A DNA stretch of 13,818 nucleotides from an uncultured Peptoniphilus sp. (GCA_946999425.1 CAMQDG010000040.1:1-13818), one strand, 5' to 3'. Counted from the first letter of the stretch, positions 7,272 to 13,818 are shown. The notes: a model not told the origin generated them from the sequence alone. A program made the numbers and translations.

Positions 7272-8443
7272 TATAATTTCGCCCCATAAGTGGTTTTATT
7301 AAATAAATCTGAATCATAAGAATAAATATTTTTATTTCTTTGTCCATTTCTTTTCTTTCCAAACTCAATAAGTTTTGTTATAAGGTCTGTCATTTTTATT
7401 CCCATAGGTTCAAAAAGATAAAAAGAAATTGATCCAGGTAAAGTATTAATTTCATTTACATAAACCTTATCCTTATCTACTAAAAAGTCCACTCTTGCAA
7501 CACCATTTCCATCTATGGCGCAGAAGGCTTTTTTAGCAAGATTTTCTATTTCCTCTTTCATTTCCTGAGAAATTTTAGCTGGTAGATTTTTTTCTTGATT
7601 TTTCATTCCTCCACCACTTTTAGTTTTTCCAGATCCCATATATTTATCTTGATAGGATAAAAAGTCCTTCCAACCTAAAGGTTCTTCGCAAAGGGAAGTT
7701 ACAAGGTCATTTTCATAACCTAAAACAGCACAGTTTATCTCTCTTGGGCTTTCTACAGCTTTTTCAACTAAGATTTTTCTATCATAATTTTTGGCAACTT
7801 CTATAGCTTTTATAAAAGAAGCTCTGTCCTTTGCCTTTGAAATTCCTACACTTGAACCTAAATTTGCAGGCTTTACAAAAAGAGGGTATCCTATTTTTTC
7901 AGCTTTTTCTATTATTTGGTCTTCCTTATAACCTTCTCTATAAAAATAAAAATAATCAGTCATGGGAATATTAAAAGAGCTGAAGACTTTTTTCATAAGA
8001 ACCTTGTCCATACCCACTGCAGCTGCTGAAACTCCACAACCTATATAGGGTATTCCCATAAGTTCAAGAAGTCCCTGTATACATCCATCTTCTCCAAAAG
8101 TTCCATGAAGGGCAAGAAATACTCCGTCTATTTTTTTATAAATTTGGGTTGACTCAGTTTTTTTACTAAAAAGTCCTCCCTTTTCTTCTACTTGGGTATA
8201 AAGATTAAAATCTTTATAAATGGGCTTAAAAAATACTTCTTGAGTATTTTCAAATCTCTTATGTTTTATGTTTCCGAAATCTTTAAGACCTTCTCCACTT
8301 AAAAATTTCCCCTCTTTTGTAATTAAAATAGGAATTGGATTAAATTTTGTCCTATCCATATTTTCCACAACTTGCATCCCCGTTATTACGGAAACTTCAT
8401 GTTCTACGCTTCTTCCCCCAAAAATAACTGCTATATTTTCCAT
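7271..8443 (-). CDS. ddl: D-alanine--D-alanine ligase
   Basis: Ddl joins two D-alanines using ATP to give the dipeptide that MurF adds to peptidoglycan precursors. The 390-residue ATP-grasp enzyme has GGRSVEHEVS at 9-18 (substrate Glu14, equivalent to Glu15 of E. coli DdlB), LHGTFGEDG at 112-120, the KPANLGSSVGISKA loop at 191-204, and metal ligands in ARVDF and NEINTLPG (Asp319, Glu331, Asn333). The omega-loop region keeps the SYQDKY tyrosines (264, 268) typical of D-Ala-D-Ala specificity, followed by an unusual Gly/Ser/Lys stretch (270-279). The chain is long for the family because of residues 50-105 and a polar tail after 362. GAGGAG within the last murF codons serves as its SD; the gap is 3 nt. 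Confidence 0.97.
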   Translation of the reverse strand: MENIAVIFGGRSVEHEVSVITGMQVVENMDRTKFNPIPILITKEGKFLSGEGLKDFGNIKHKRFENTQEVFFKPIYKDFNLYTQVEEKGGLFSKKTESTQIYKKIDGVFLALHGTFGEDGCIQGLLELMGIPYIGCGVSAAAVGMDKVLMKKVFSSFNIPMTDYFYFYREGYKEDQIIEKAEKIGYPLFVKPANLGSSVGISKAKDRASFIKAIEVAKNYDRKILVEKAVESPREINCAVLGYENDLVTSLCEEPLGWKDFLSYQDKYMGSGKTKSGGGMKNQEKNLPAKISQEMKEEIENLAKKAFCAIDGNGVARVDFLVDKDKVYVNEINTLPGSISFYLFEPMGIKMTDLITKLIEFGKKRNGQRNKNIYSYDSDLFNKTTYGAKL

Positions 8444-8446
8444 TTT

Positions 8447-9970
8447 TTACTCCTCATAAGTATCCGGCAAATCATTTTCAAAAAGCACAACATCATTTGG
8501 TCTTGTGATCTTTGAAAGCTCAGACATTGCTTGGTTTAAATTCTTTACAACTATAATTTTATCACTTTCAACTCCCATTTCCTCGAGACCTCTTTTAATA
8601 GGAGCTGTTCTTTTTATACCAACAAGAATAGAATAGTCACAAACATCCGCCATAACCTTTCCTATCTTATAATTTTCATCTTCTTCCATATCTCCCAGTT
8701 CAACCATGCCGGGAGTTATAATTATTTTTCTACCCTTTTTAAAGGCCCCTAATACTTTTAAAGCTGCACGAAAACCTACAGGGTTTGAATTGAAGGCATC
8801 ATCTATAACTATTACTCCATTTCCTCCCCCTTCAATTAAATTAAGCCTATGTTCAACGGGTTCTACTTTTTTTATTCCATTTACAACTTCCTCAAGACTC
8901 ATTCCTAAAGTAAGACCTGCTCCTGCAGCACCCAGTAAATTTTGAATTGAATGTTCTCCTAAGAGTTTTGTTGTGCAAGGAAGAGATTTACCTTCATAGC
9001 TTAAATCAAAGCTTGAACCCCTTTCATCAAGAACTATATTTTCAGCCTTTAAACTTAATTTTTCATTGTCTTTTAATCCATATCTTATAGTCTTTTTTAA
9101 AGTTTTATCTGCAAGGGGCTTTACATAGTCATTGTCATAATTAAAAATTGCAGTTCCATCTTCTGGAAGATTTTCAATTAATTCATACTTTGTCTTTTGT
9201 ATATTTTCAATGGTCTTGAAAGATTGCATGTGAGTAGGCCCTACTGCAGTTAAAATTCCAATATCAGGCATAACAAGTTTTGCACACTCATCTATTTCTC
9301 CAGGTTTATAGGCTCCCATTTCCGCAATAAAAATCTGACTATCTTCTCTTAGGTCATTATTTATAACCTTTGAAAGTCCCATAGGAGTGTTGTAGGAAGA
9401 AGGTGAATTTTGCACCTTAAACTTTTCCCTTAAAATTGTTTCCAAATAAAATTTTACACTGGTCTTTCCGAAAGAACCTGTAATGCCCACTACTTTAAGA
9501 CCATTTTCTTTATATTTTATGATTTTTCCCTGAGCTGATTTATAAAATCCCATATTAATTTTCTTTTCTAAGGGGCTTCTTATTCCATTGGCAATTAAAA
9601 GAATTAAGGGTTGAATAAGAGCCATCAATACAACAAGAACTAGTATTACAAGGCCCAAATCATTAAATTTTACAAATAAAAGGCCCAAAACTCCTGCAAA
9701 TAAAACTGAATTTATAAATACGCAAAGTTTATATAGTCTCTTTGCCCTATCAGTCATTACAAGGGGGGTTTTTGCATCTGTACTACTAACAAAAGAAAAA
9801 ACCTTGTTTAAATTTTCTTTAAGCCATACAGCAAATTTAGCATTGTTATATTCTTCAATTTGCAACATATTAAGCATATATCTTTCTCTTATCAGGCATA
9901 ATAAATAACCTAAAAAAACATATACCAAGTAAAGAGTAAGACGTAATATATCTAAAATTCCAAAATTCAT
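8447..9970 (-). CDS. Membrane-anchored MurF-like Mur ligase
   Basis: MurF joins D-Ala-D-Ala to UDP-MurNAc-tripeptide. Residues about 158-500 hold the Mur ligase central and C-terminal domains: P-loop GITGSFGKTS (162-171), EMGAYKPGEI (217-226), TAVGPTHMQSF (241-251), the probable carbamylated lysine in TKYELIENLPEDG (Lys261), LGEHSIQNLLGAAGAG (337-352), and DDAFNSNPVGF (390-400), which point to MurF more than MurC, D or E. The N-terminus is different: the usual soluble UDP-binding domain is missing, and residues 1-130 instead carry three predicted membrane helices (about 3-27, 82-101, 104-127) with a charged region between the first two. The substrate may therefore be presented at the membrane, or a dedicated role may apply (inference). 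It overlaps the hydrolase by 4 nt (ATGA), with AGGAG as SD, and sits directly before ddl, supporting a D-Ala-D-Ala-linked task. Confidence 0.88.
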   Translation of the reverse strand: MNFGILDILRLTLYLVYVFLGYLLCLIRERYMLNMLQIEEYNNAKFAVWLKENLNKVFSFVSSTDAKTPLVMTDRAKRLYKLCVFINSVLFAGVLGLLFVKFNDLGLVILVLVVLMALIQPLILLIANGIRSPLEKKINMGFYKSAQGKIIKYKENGLKVVGITGSFGKTSVKFYLETILREKFKVQNSPSSYNTPMGLSKVINNDLREDSQIFIAEMGAYKPGEIDECAKLVMPDIGILTAVGPTHMQSFKTIENIQKTKYELIENLPEDGTAIFNYDNDYVKPLADKTLKKTIRYGLKDNEKLSLKAENIVLDERGSSFDLSYEGKSLPCTTKLLGEHSIQNLLGAAGAGLTLGMSLEEVVNGIKKVEPVEHRLNLIEGGGNGVIVIDDAFNSNPVGFRAALKVLGAFKKGRKIIITPGMVELGDMEEDENYKIGKVMADVCDYSILVGIKRTAPIKRGLEEMGVESDKIIVVKNLNQAMSELSKITRPNDVVLFENDLPDTYEE

Positions 9971-10743
9971 TTAATTTCTCCTAAATAAGATCTAAGAACA
10001 GGACCGAAAGAATTAAAATCATCAAGATAAGAGTAGTGCCCCCCATCTAAAACCACAAGTCCTGAATTTTTTATTTTTTTATTAAAAACCTCCCCCATAT
10101 AAAGAGGAGTTGCATCGTCATTTTTGCCCCATATTAAAAGAGTATCTGCCTTAATTTTTTCAAAATAAGACTCCGTAGACTCATTTACAACTTTTACAAA
10201 AATTTTTCTCATTATTCCCTGAGCTGCATTATAATCATCGGAACCATGAGCTTTTTTAAAACTTTCAAGTTTTTTTTCTCCAATAAAGGGTTTAAAAATC
10301 CTATAAATATTCTTCATAATCTTATAGGAATAAACCTTAAAATAATAGTCAAAAGTTCTCTTAGGTAAAACTCCCGACGCATCAATTAAAACCAGACCCT
10401 TAACCCTTTCTGGATACTTAGCGGCGAAAATGCTTAAAGTTTTTCCGCCAAAGGAATGACCTATAAAACTTGCAGATTTTAAATTTAACTTATCCAGAAT
10501 TTTTTTTAAAAATTCACTATATTCATAAGTGCCCCAGACTTCATTAGGCGCATCAGAAGCCCCAAATCCAGGTGCATCATAAGTAAATACATATCTATCT
10601 TCAATTAAATTAAAAATCGGCATTATAGACTCAATATAGGCGCCCCAGCCATGTAAAATTATAAGGGCATCATCTTTATTTTTATCTCCCTTATCAATGT
10701 AGGCAATATTCATATCATCTATTTTTAAATTTTTCTTAATCAT
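9967..10743 (-). CDS. Alpha/beta-hydrolase, substrate unknown
   Basis: This 258-residue protein has the alpha/beta-hydrolase fold and an apparently intact catalytic triad: nucleophile Ser97 in GHSFGG (95-100), an Asp in GKNDDATP (209 or 210) and His236 in GGHYSYL. The oxyanion-hole motif is LHGWG (30-34). A helical cap is expected between about 125 and 195. There is no signal peptide, so it is probably cytoplasmic. Members act on esters, amides or lactones, and sequence alone does not give the substrate. Its place between a coiled-coil protein and the membrane MurF-like ligase suggests a link to envelope precursor metabolism (inference). It starts with an ATGA overlap with the preceding gene and has only a weak SD, which again points to coupling. 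Confidence 0.9.
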   Translation of the reverse strand: MIKKNLKIDDMNIAYIDKGDKNKDDALIILHGWGAYIESIMPIFNLIEDRYVFTYDAPGFGASDAPNEVWGTYEYSEFLKKILDKLNLKSASFIGHSFGGKTLSIFAAKYPERVKGLVLIDASGVLPKRTFDYYFKVYSYKIMKNIYRIFKPFIGEKKLESFKKAHGSDDYNAAQGIMRKIFVKVVNESTESYFEKIKADTLLIWGKNDDATPLYMGEVFNKKIKNSGLVVLDGGHYSYLDDFNSFGPVLRSYLGEIK

Positions 10744-11150
10744 TTTAAATCTTCTTCATCAATATAGATGTAGCTTTCTCTTTTATTTTCTTTGTTATAA
10801 TTTTCTTCAAAATGTTTAGAATTAATATCTAAGTTGTCATTACTGATATCAGACTCCTGCATTGCCAATTTTAAGGAATTTTCAAGAGCCATTATCCTTG
10901 CAAGAATAGGCTCAATTTTATCGGCAGTACGATCAAGATCAATCTCTTTATTATCGTGAAACTTAGCATAATAAAGTCTTCCTAATTCTTCATATGTGTC
11001 TTTAAGTTTTTTTTCTTCCCTAATAATTTCCAAACGAATTTTACCGCTCTTTTTTATTTTTTTTGCATTCTTTTTTAAATTTACACTTATACCTTGAAGG
11101 CTTTCAGTAAAATCTCCTAAATTATTAAAAAGTTCATCTAATAAACCCAT
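10740..11150 (-). CDS. Small coiled-coil protein of unknown function, first gene of the operon
   Basis: This 136-residue soluble protein starts MGLLDELFNNLGDF. A charged, helical region rich in Lys and Glu runs from about 25 to 100 and contains EEKKLKDTYEELGRLYYAKF (45-64). That pattern recalls the N-terminal part of small clostridial helical proteins that often end in a zinc ribbon, but no cysteines or ribbon are present here. The C-terminal 35 residues are polar, acidic and probably disordered. I start at the ATG at 11150, because the Shine-Dalgarno GGGAGGTGG sits 4 nt upstream; an in-frame ATG at 11168 would place the SD inside the coding region. It overlaps the hydrolase by 4 nt, so it is fixed in the wall/RNA operon. 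Function not recognised. Confidence 0.82.
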   Translation of the reverse strand: MGLLDELFNNLGDFTESLQGISVNLKKNAKKIKKSGKIRLEIIREEKKLKDTYEELGRLYYAKFHDNKEIDLDRTADKIEPILARIMALENSLKLAMQESDISNDNLDINSKHFEENYNKENKRESYIYIDEEDLK

Positions 11151-11166
11151 AATCCACCTCCCTATC

Positions 11167-11175
11167 ATTATATCA
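11167..11175 (-). promoter_or_regulatory. Extended -10 promoter of the six-gene operon
   Basis: The minus strand reads TGATATAAT, an extended -10 (TGn) joined to a perfect TATAAT at 11172-11167. The -35 region is only a weak TTTTTA-like element, consistent with extended -10 promoters. Transcription should start at about 11160, giving a leader of only about 10 nt that consists almost entirely of the Shine-Dalgarno sequence. Confidence 0.6.
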
Positions 11176-11231
11176 AAAATAAAACTTTTTAAAAATATTT
11201 AAGATGGGTATCATTTATTTAGGAGGTAATT

Positions 11232-11471
11232 ATGGAAAATTTAAGATTATATGTAAGAACCGTTTGTCCTTTTTGCAGAAAGGTAGAAAAATTTCTTGAA
11301 GAAAAAAACATAAGTGAAGTTAAAATAATAAATATTGATGAAGATAAGGAAGCTGAAAAGTTTTTAGTTGAAAAGGGTGGCAAACGCCAAGTACCTTGTC
11401 TTTTTATTGGAGATGAACCCATGTACGAATCCATGGATATTATAAATTATTTAAAAAAAACTTTTGCTTAA
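11232..11471 (+). CDS. Glutaredoxin family thiol-disulfide oxidoreductase
   Basis: This 79-residue thioredoxin-fold protein has the dithiol active site CPFC at 12-15, the cis-proline motif QVPCLF at 53-58 and the GSH-site-like MYESMDIINYL at 64-74. That makes it a short glutaredoxin-3-like protein rather than a thioredoxin (no WCGPC). It should reduce protein disulfides using glutathione or another low-molecular thiol or a reductase; many clostridial anaerobes lack glutathione, so the reductant is uncertain. The start has a perfect AGGAGGT five nt upstream. It is the only plus-strand gene in the window, divergent from the wall/RNA operon (82 bp between the start codons) and convergent with the amidase-like gene, so it is a single-gene unit. 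Confidence 0.92.
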   Translation: MENLRLYVRTVCPFCRKVEKFLEEKNISEVKIINIDEDKEAEKFLVEKGGKRQVPCLFIGDEPMYESMDIINYLKKTFA

Positions 11472-11477
11472 TTTAAA

Positions 11478-11530
11478 AAGCCCTAAAAATTTCTTAACTT
11501 TTGTTTTAAGAAAATTTTAGGGTTATTTTT
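11478..11530. terminator. Bidirectional terminator between convergent genes
   Basis: A 17-bp stem with one mismatch (11481-11497 with 11506-11522, arm CCCTAAAAATTTCTTAA) has an 8-nt loop. It is followed by TTATTTTT on the plus strand and by CTTTTTAAAT on the minus strand, so it can end both the glutaredoxin gene and the amidase-like gene. It overlaps the last bases of the amidase-like gene's stop region at 11529. Confidence 0.85.
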
Positions 11531-12521
11531 AATTGCTTTTTATTATGGGAGAATAAAATTTTACATCTAATTTTTCTGGGATTATCTCATTTAATTTTGC
11601 CAAGGTGTGGGCTGAATATTTTATTAAAATCGTGTCATTATAAGTTATTAATCCTACATGGGAAAAATTGTTCCAATATACAACGGAACCCTCCACTGCA
11701 AGGGATCTATTTTTTATTAGGCCATGAATATTATTTTTTTCAAGATATTTAACCAAACCTGTTTTTTCTCTTCCATAACCTGTAGAAATATAATTTATAT
11801 GTTGGGGTTTAAAATCCTCATTTTCTTTAAGGCCTCCTGCAACTAAACATTGGGACACAAAATTTGCACAATCATTTTGATATTGTGGCTCTCTATTCCA
11901 ATTTTCTCTGCAATATTTTGCCGACTTATCCAAATTAAAGACTGGTTTTTTAAAATAAGCAAAGGATTTTACTGCCCTTTGTCCCCTTTTATATAAAATA
12001 TCCTCATCTATTTTCAGATTTGTTATGGGCAAATAATCTTTGTTTTTCATAAGTTTTAAATCTTCCACCTTATTTTTACCATAGGGCAAAAAGAAATTTA
12101 TACTTGTTTCTTGATTTTTATTATAATTTTTATTTGCTAAGCTCAGAAGGTATTTTTTATATTTTAAAAACTGGGGATCTTTTATTTTACTGTCCTCTAA
12201 AGCTTTAAAAAATGGTAAGTCTTCCGGCTTTTTATTAAGGGTCATTTTAAAGTTTCCAGCAAAACTTATCCCTCCATCTTCTTCTTTTACTTTTTTTATT
12301 TTTATATTTTTAAGGTCATAATAAGCCTTATAATTTTCTTTTAAATATTTTTCAAGAGGCTCTTTTAAATCTTTAAGAACTTTATGATTTTCTTTTCCTA
12401 TATGTAAAAAATTTAAATTTATTCTTTGTAAAAATCTGCCACCATTTAAAATGAGAAAAATTAAAAATATTAAAAAGATTAATCTTATTATTGTTTTAAA
12501 TATAAATTTTATAAATTTCAT
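11529..12521 (-). CDS. Membrane-anchored amidase_6-like cysteine hydrolase
   Basis: This 330-residue protein has an N-terminal hydrophobic helix (about 8-26) after a short basic stretch, fitting a membrane anchor or uncleaved signal, so most of the chain should be outside the cell. Residues about 45-185 form a variable, charged region of unrecognised fold. Residues about 195-325 resemble the putative amidase domain (amidase_6, NlpC/P60-like superfamily), with the catalytic-type cysteine in NDCANFVSQCL (Cys218) and a histidine in NFSHVGLIT (His288). It may cut peptidoglycan stem peptides or another surface amide (inference). The ATG at 12521 has TGGAGG six nt upstream; an in-frame TTG at 12536 lies before that SD and is not credible. 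It has no operon partner: the arcC terminator is upstream and a shared terminator follows. Confidence 0.82.
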   Translation of the reverse strand: MKFIKFIFKTIIRLIFLIFLIFLILNGGRFLQRINLNFLHIGKENHKVLKDLKEPLEKYLKENYKAYYDLKNIKIKKVKEEDGGISFAGNFKMTLNKKPEDLPFFKALEDSKIKDPQFLKYKKYLLSLANKNYNKNQETSINFFLPYGKNKVEDLKLMKNKDYLPITNLKIDEDILYKRGQRAVKSFAYFKKPVFNLDKSAKYCRENWNREPQYQNDCANFVSQCLVAGGLKENEDFKPQHINYISTGYGREKTGLVKYLEKNNIHGLIKNRSLAVEGSVVYWNNFSHVGLITYNDTILIKYSAHTLAKLNEIIPEKLDVKFYSPIIKSN

Positions 12522-12600
12522 ATTTTCCCTCCACAAATAATATAACTTAGAGAATTTAAATATTTGTGAATTAAATCTTAAGAAAATATAAAATCTTATT

Positions 12601-12631
12601 AAAAAAAGAAGGCTTTAAAAAACCTTCTTTT
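12601..12631 (-). terminator. Intrinsic terminator of arcC
   Basis: A 9-bp stem (12604-12612 with 12623-12631, arm AAAAGAAGG) with a 10-nt loop ends in seven T on the minus strand. It lies 11 bp past the arcC stop and separates arcC from the amidase-like gene. The 80 bp between it and that gene hold an AT-rich region with a possible TATATT but no convincing -35. Confidence 0.87.
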
Positions 12632-12642
12632 AAAAAATTATA

Positions 12643-13581
12643 TTAATTATTAACTATTATTGTTCCTGTCTTGCCAGCAATTCCATCTTTTGCAGATTCA
12701 AGGCTTGTGATTAGTGCCTTGTTTCCTTTTTTAGAGTTTACAAAGCTTAGTGCTGCTTCTACTTTTGGAAGCATTGAACCAGGCGCAAATTCTCCTGCTT
12801 CAATATATTTGTGTGCATCTGCTATTGTAAGCTCGTTTAACCATTCTTGATCTGGCTTTCCAAATCTTATGGCAACTTTTTCTACTGCTGTTAAAATTAC
12901 AAGCATATCAGCATCTACAAGTTCTGCAAGTTTTGCTGATGTGAAGTCTTTGTCTATTACTGCTGCTACTCCTTCAAGTTGTCCATCTTTTTTAATAACG
13001 GGGATTCCTCCGCCTCCGCCTGCTATTACTACTTGATTTGCTTTTAATATTGCATTTATTGATGCTTTTTCTACTATGTCAACGGGCTTAGGTGATGCTA
13101 CAACTCTTCTGTAACCTCTTCCTGCATCTTCTTTAAAGGTATAGCCTTTTTCAGCTACTATTTTATCAGCTTCTTCTTTTGAGTAAAATGATCCTATGGG
13201 TTTTGTTGGATTTGAAAAAGCAGGGTCTTTTTCATCTACTAAAACTTGTGTTATTAATGTTACTACAGATTTGTCAACTTTTCTTTTTGCAAGTTCATTT
13301 TCAATTGCATTTTGAAGATGAAAACCGATGTATCCTTGGCTCATTGCTCCACATTCTGGAAAAGGCATAGCAGGTGTTTTTGCTGCTGATTCGCTTGCTG
13401 CTGTCATAGCAAGATTAATCATACCTACTTGCGGTCCATTTCCATGTCCTATTACAACTTCGTTTCCTGCCTCAATTAAATCTACTATTGATTCAGCAGT
13501 AATCTTTACTGCTTCTTTTTGTTCTTCAGGCGTATTTCCAAGTGCATTTCCGCCAAGTGCAAGTACTATTCTTTTGCCCAT
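12643..13581 (-). CDS. arcC: Carbamate kinase
   Basis: The enzyme transfers phosphate from carbamoyl phosphate to ADP, giving ATP, ammonia and CO2; it is the energy-yielding last step of arginine deiminase, agmatine or similar fermentation. All family signatures are present in the 312 residues: ALGGNALG (8-15), GHGNGPQVG (45-53), PECGAMSQG (75-83), the GGGGGIPV loop (188-195), DKDFTSAKLA (210-219) and GSMLPKVEA (268-276). I use the ATG at 13581, because the Shine-Dalgarno GAGGTGA at 13593-13587 overlaps an in-frame GTG at 13590 and is correctly placed for the ATG. arcA, arcB and arcD are not in the window; the gene is followed by its own terminator, so the source of its carbamoyl phosphate cannot be told. 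Confidence 0.97.
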   Translation of the reverse strand: MGKRIVLALGGNALGNTPEEQKEAVKITAESIVDLIEAGNEVVIGHGNGPQVGMINLAMTAASESAAKTPAMPFPECGAMSQGYIGFHLQNAIENELAKRKVDKSVVTLITQVLVDEKDPAFSNPTKPIGSFYSKEEADKIVAEKGYTFKEDAGRGYRRVVASPKPVDIVEKASINAILKANQVVIAGGGGGIPVIKKDGQLEGVAAVIDKDFTSAKLAELVDADMLVILTAVEKVAIRFGKPDQEWLNELTIADAHKYIEAGEFAPGSMLPKVEAALSFVNSKKGNKALITSLESAKDGIAGKTGTIIVNN

Positions 13582-13612
13582 TTTATTCACCTCATATTAT
13601 TTTTTAAAATGT

Positions 13613-13644
13613 AATAAACCGAGTGAATTATTCATCGGTTTATT
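13613..13644. promoter_or_regulatory. Hairpin in the arcC leader
   Basis: A 10-bp stem AATAAACCGA/TCGGTTTATT (13613-13622 with 13635-13644) continues past a bulged G (13623) into a 4-bp TGAA/TTCA stem with a 3-nt TTA loop. It ends about 20 nt upstream of the arcC Shine-Dalgarno. On the minus strand it is followed only by ACATTTT, so it is a poor terminator in that direction. On the plus strand it is followed by TTTTTG and looks terminator-like, but no plus-strand gene reaches it. It could stabilise the leader, act as a weak attenuator, or stop antisense transcription. Confidence 0.5.
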
Positions 13645-13681
13645 TTTGTGAAAACATTTTAATTATCTTTTTTATGCTTAT

Positions 13682-13687
13682 ATTATA
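13682..13687 (-). promoter_or_regulatory. Possible -10 element for arcC
   Basis: TATAAT on the minus strand lies about 100 bp upstream of the arcC ATG. No good -35 is found at 16-18 bp, so a regulator may be needed, or this may be chance in AT-rich DNA. The rest of the region to 13818 is AT-rich, with a gapped inverted repeat AATACC/GGTATT (13724-13753) and no gene that I can support. Confidence 0.3.
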
Positions 13688-13818
13688 TTAGAAATAATAA
13701 AATTTTTCTTTCTTATTCCTTAAAATACCTATTATTTACAACATTTTGGTATTAAATACAAAAATATTTTATGTTTTTCTCTGATTTTTATTTTTTTCTA
13801 TTTTTTCCTTATACCAAT

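Noticed and set aside
11195..11226. Plus-strand promoter for the glutaredoxin gene (TATCAT near 11208)
   Set aside because: No acceptable -35 is found at 16-18 bp; a promoter must exist in this gap but I cannot place it reliably.
12555..12580. TTGTGAAT-like sequence as a Rex (redox) operator
   Set aside because: Only one half-site (TTTGTGAATT) is present and the opposite half lacks TTCACAA, so it is not palindromic.
13328..13651. Plus-strand open frame of 107 codons over the arcC 5' end
   Set aside because: It is antisense to the conserved arcC coding sequence and crosses the leader hairpin, with no family resemblance.
13769..13816. Possible C-terminus of an upstream minus-strand gene (15 codons then TAA)
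   Set aside because: A 15-codon lysine-rich stretch in AT-rich DNA is expected by chance and matches nothing recognisable; sequence past 13818 is needed.

Overview
The window looks like chromosome from a low-GC, AT-rich Gram-positive anaerobe. Evidence: strongly AT-biased codons, AGGAGG-type Shine-Dalgarno (SD) sequences, hairpin-plus-T-run terminators, a CtsR-type heat-shock operator, a long clostridial-style Ddl and a carbamate kinase. A Clostridia/Tissierellia-type lineage (Peptoniphilaceae-like) is my best guess; genus and species cannot be read from this. Nearly everything is on the minus strand; only a small glutaredoxin is on the plus strand.

Layout from high to low coordinates, which is mostly the direction of transcription. 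(a) 13818-12600: arcC (carbamate kinase) with a ~100-nt leader holding a hairpin, and its own terminator. (b) 12521-11529: a membrane-anchored amidase_6-like cysteine hydrolase, convergent with (c) a plus-strand CPFC glutaredoxin at 11232-11471; the two share a bidirectional terminator. (d) 11150-4729: a tightly packed six-gene operon in the order coiled-coil protein, alpha/beta-hydrolase, membrane-anchored MurF-like ligase, ddl, rnr (RNase R), smpB. Junctions are ATGA or TAATG overlaps or 2-3 nt gaps, so translational coupling is likely throughout, and a terminator follows smpB. (e) 4728-4425: intergenic DNA with that terminator, three tandem 36-bp hairpin units, and a consensus promoter with a perfect CtsR box. 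(f) 4424-900: a heat-shock operon of a CbpA-type J-domain chaperone and the ClpB disaggregase, ended by a strong terminator. (g) 769-158: a class I SAM methyltransferase with its own promoter and terminator. (h) 49-1: the first 16 codons of another minus-strand gene whose upstream region carries a 14-bp perfect palindrome and an 11-bp tandem repeat.

Functionally, the long operon joins the end of cytoplasmic peptidoglycan precursor synthesis (Ddl makes D-Ala-D-Ala, MurF attaches it) to ribosome rescue and RNA quality control (SmpB with tmRNA, RNase R). The J-protein/ClpB pair is a protein-quality-control module under apparent CtsR repression. The most unusual protein is the MurF homologue: a three-helix membrane region stands where the UDP-substrate-binding domain should be. 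No CRISPR array, insertion sequence, prophage, rRNA or tRNA was recognised.
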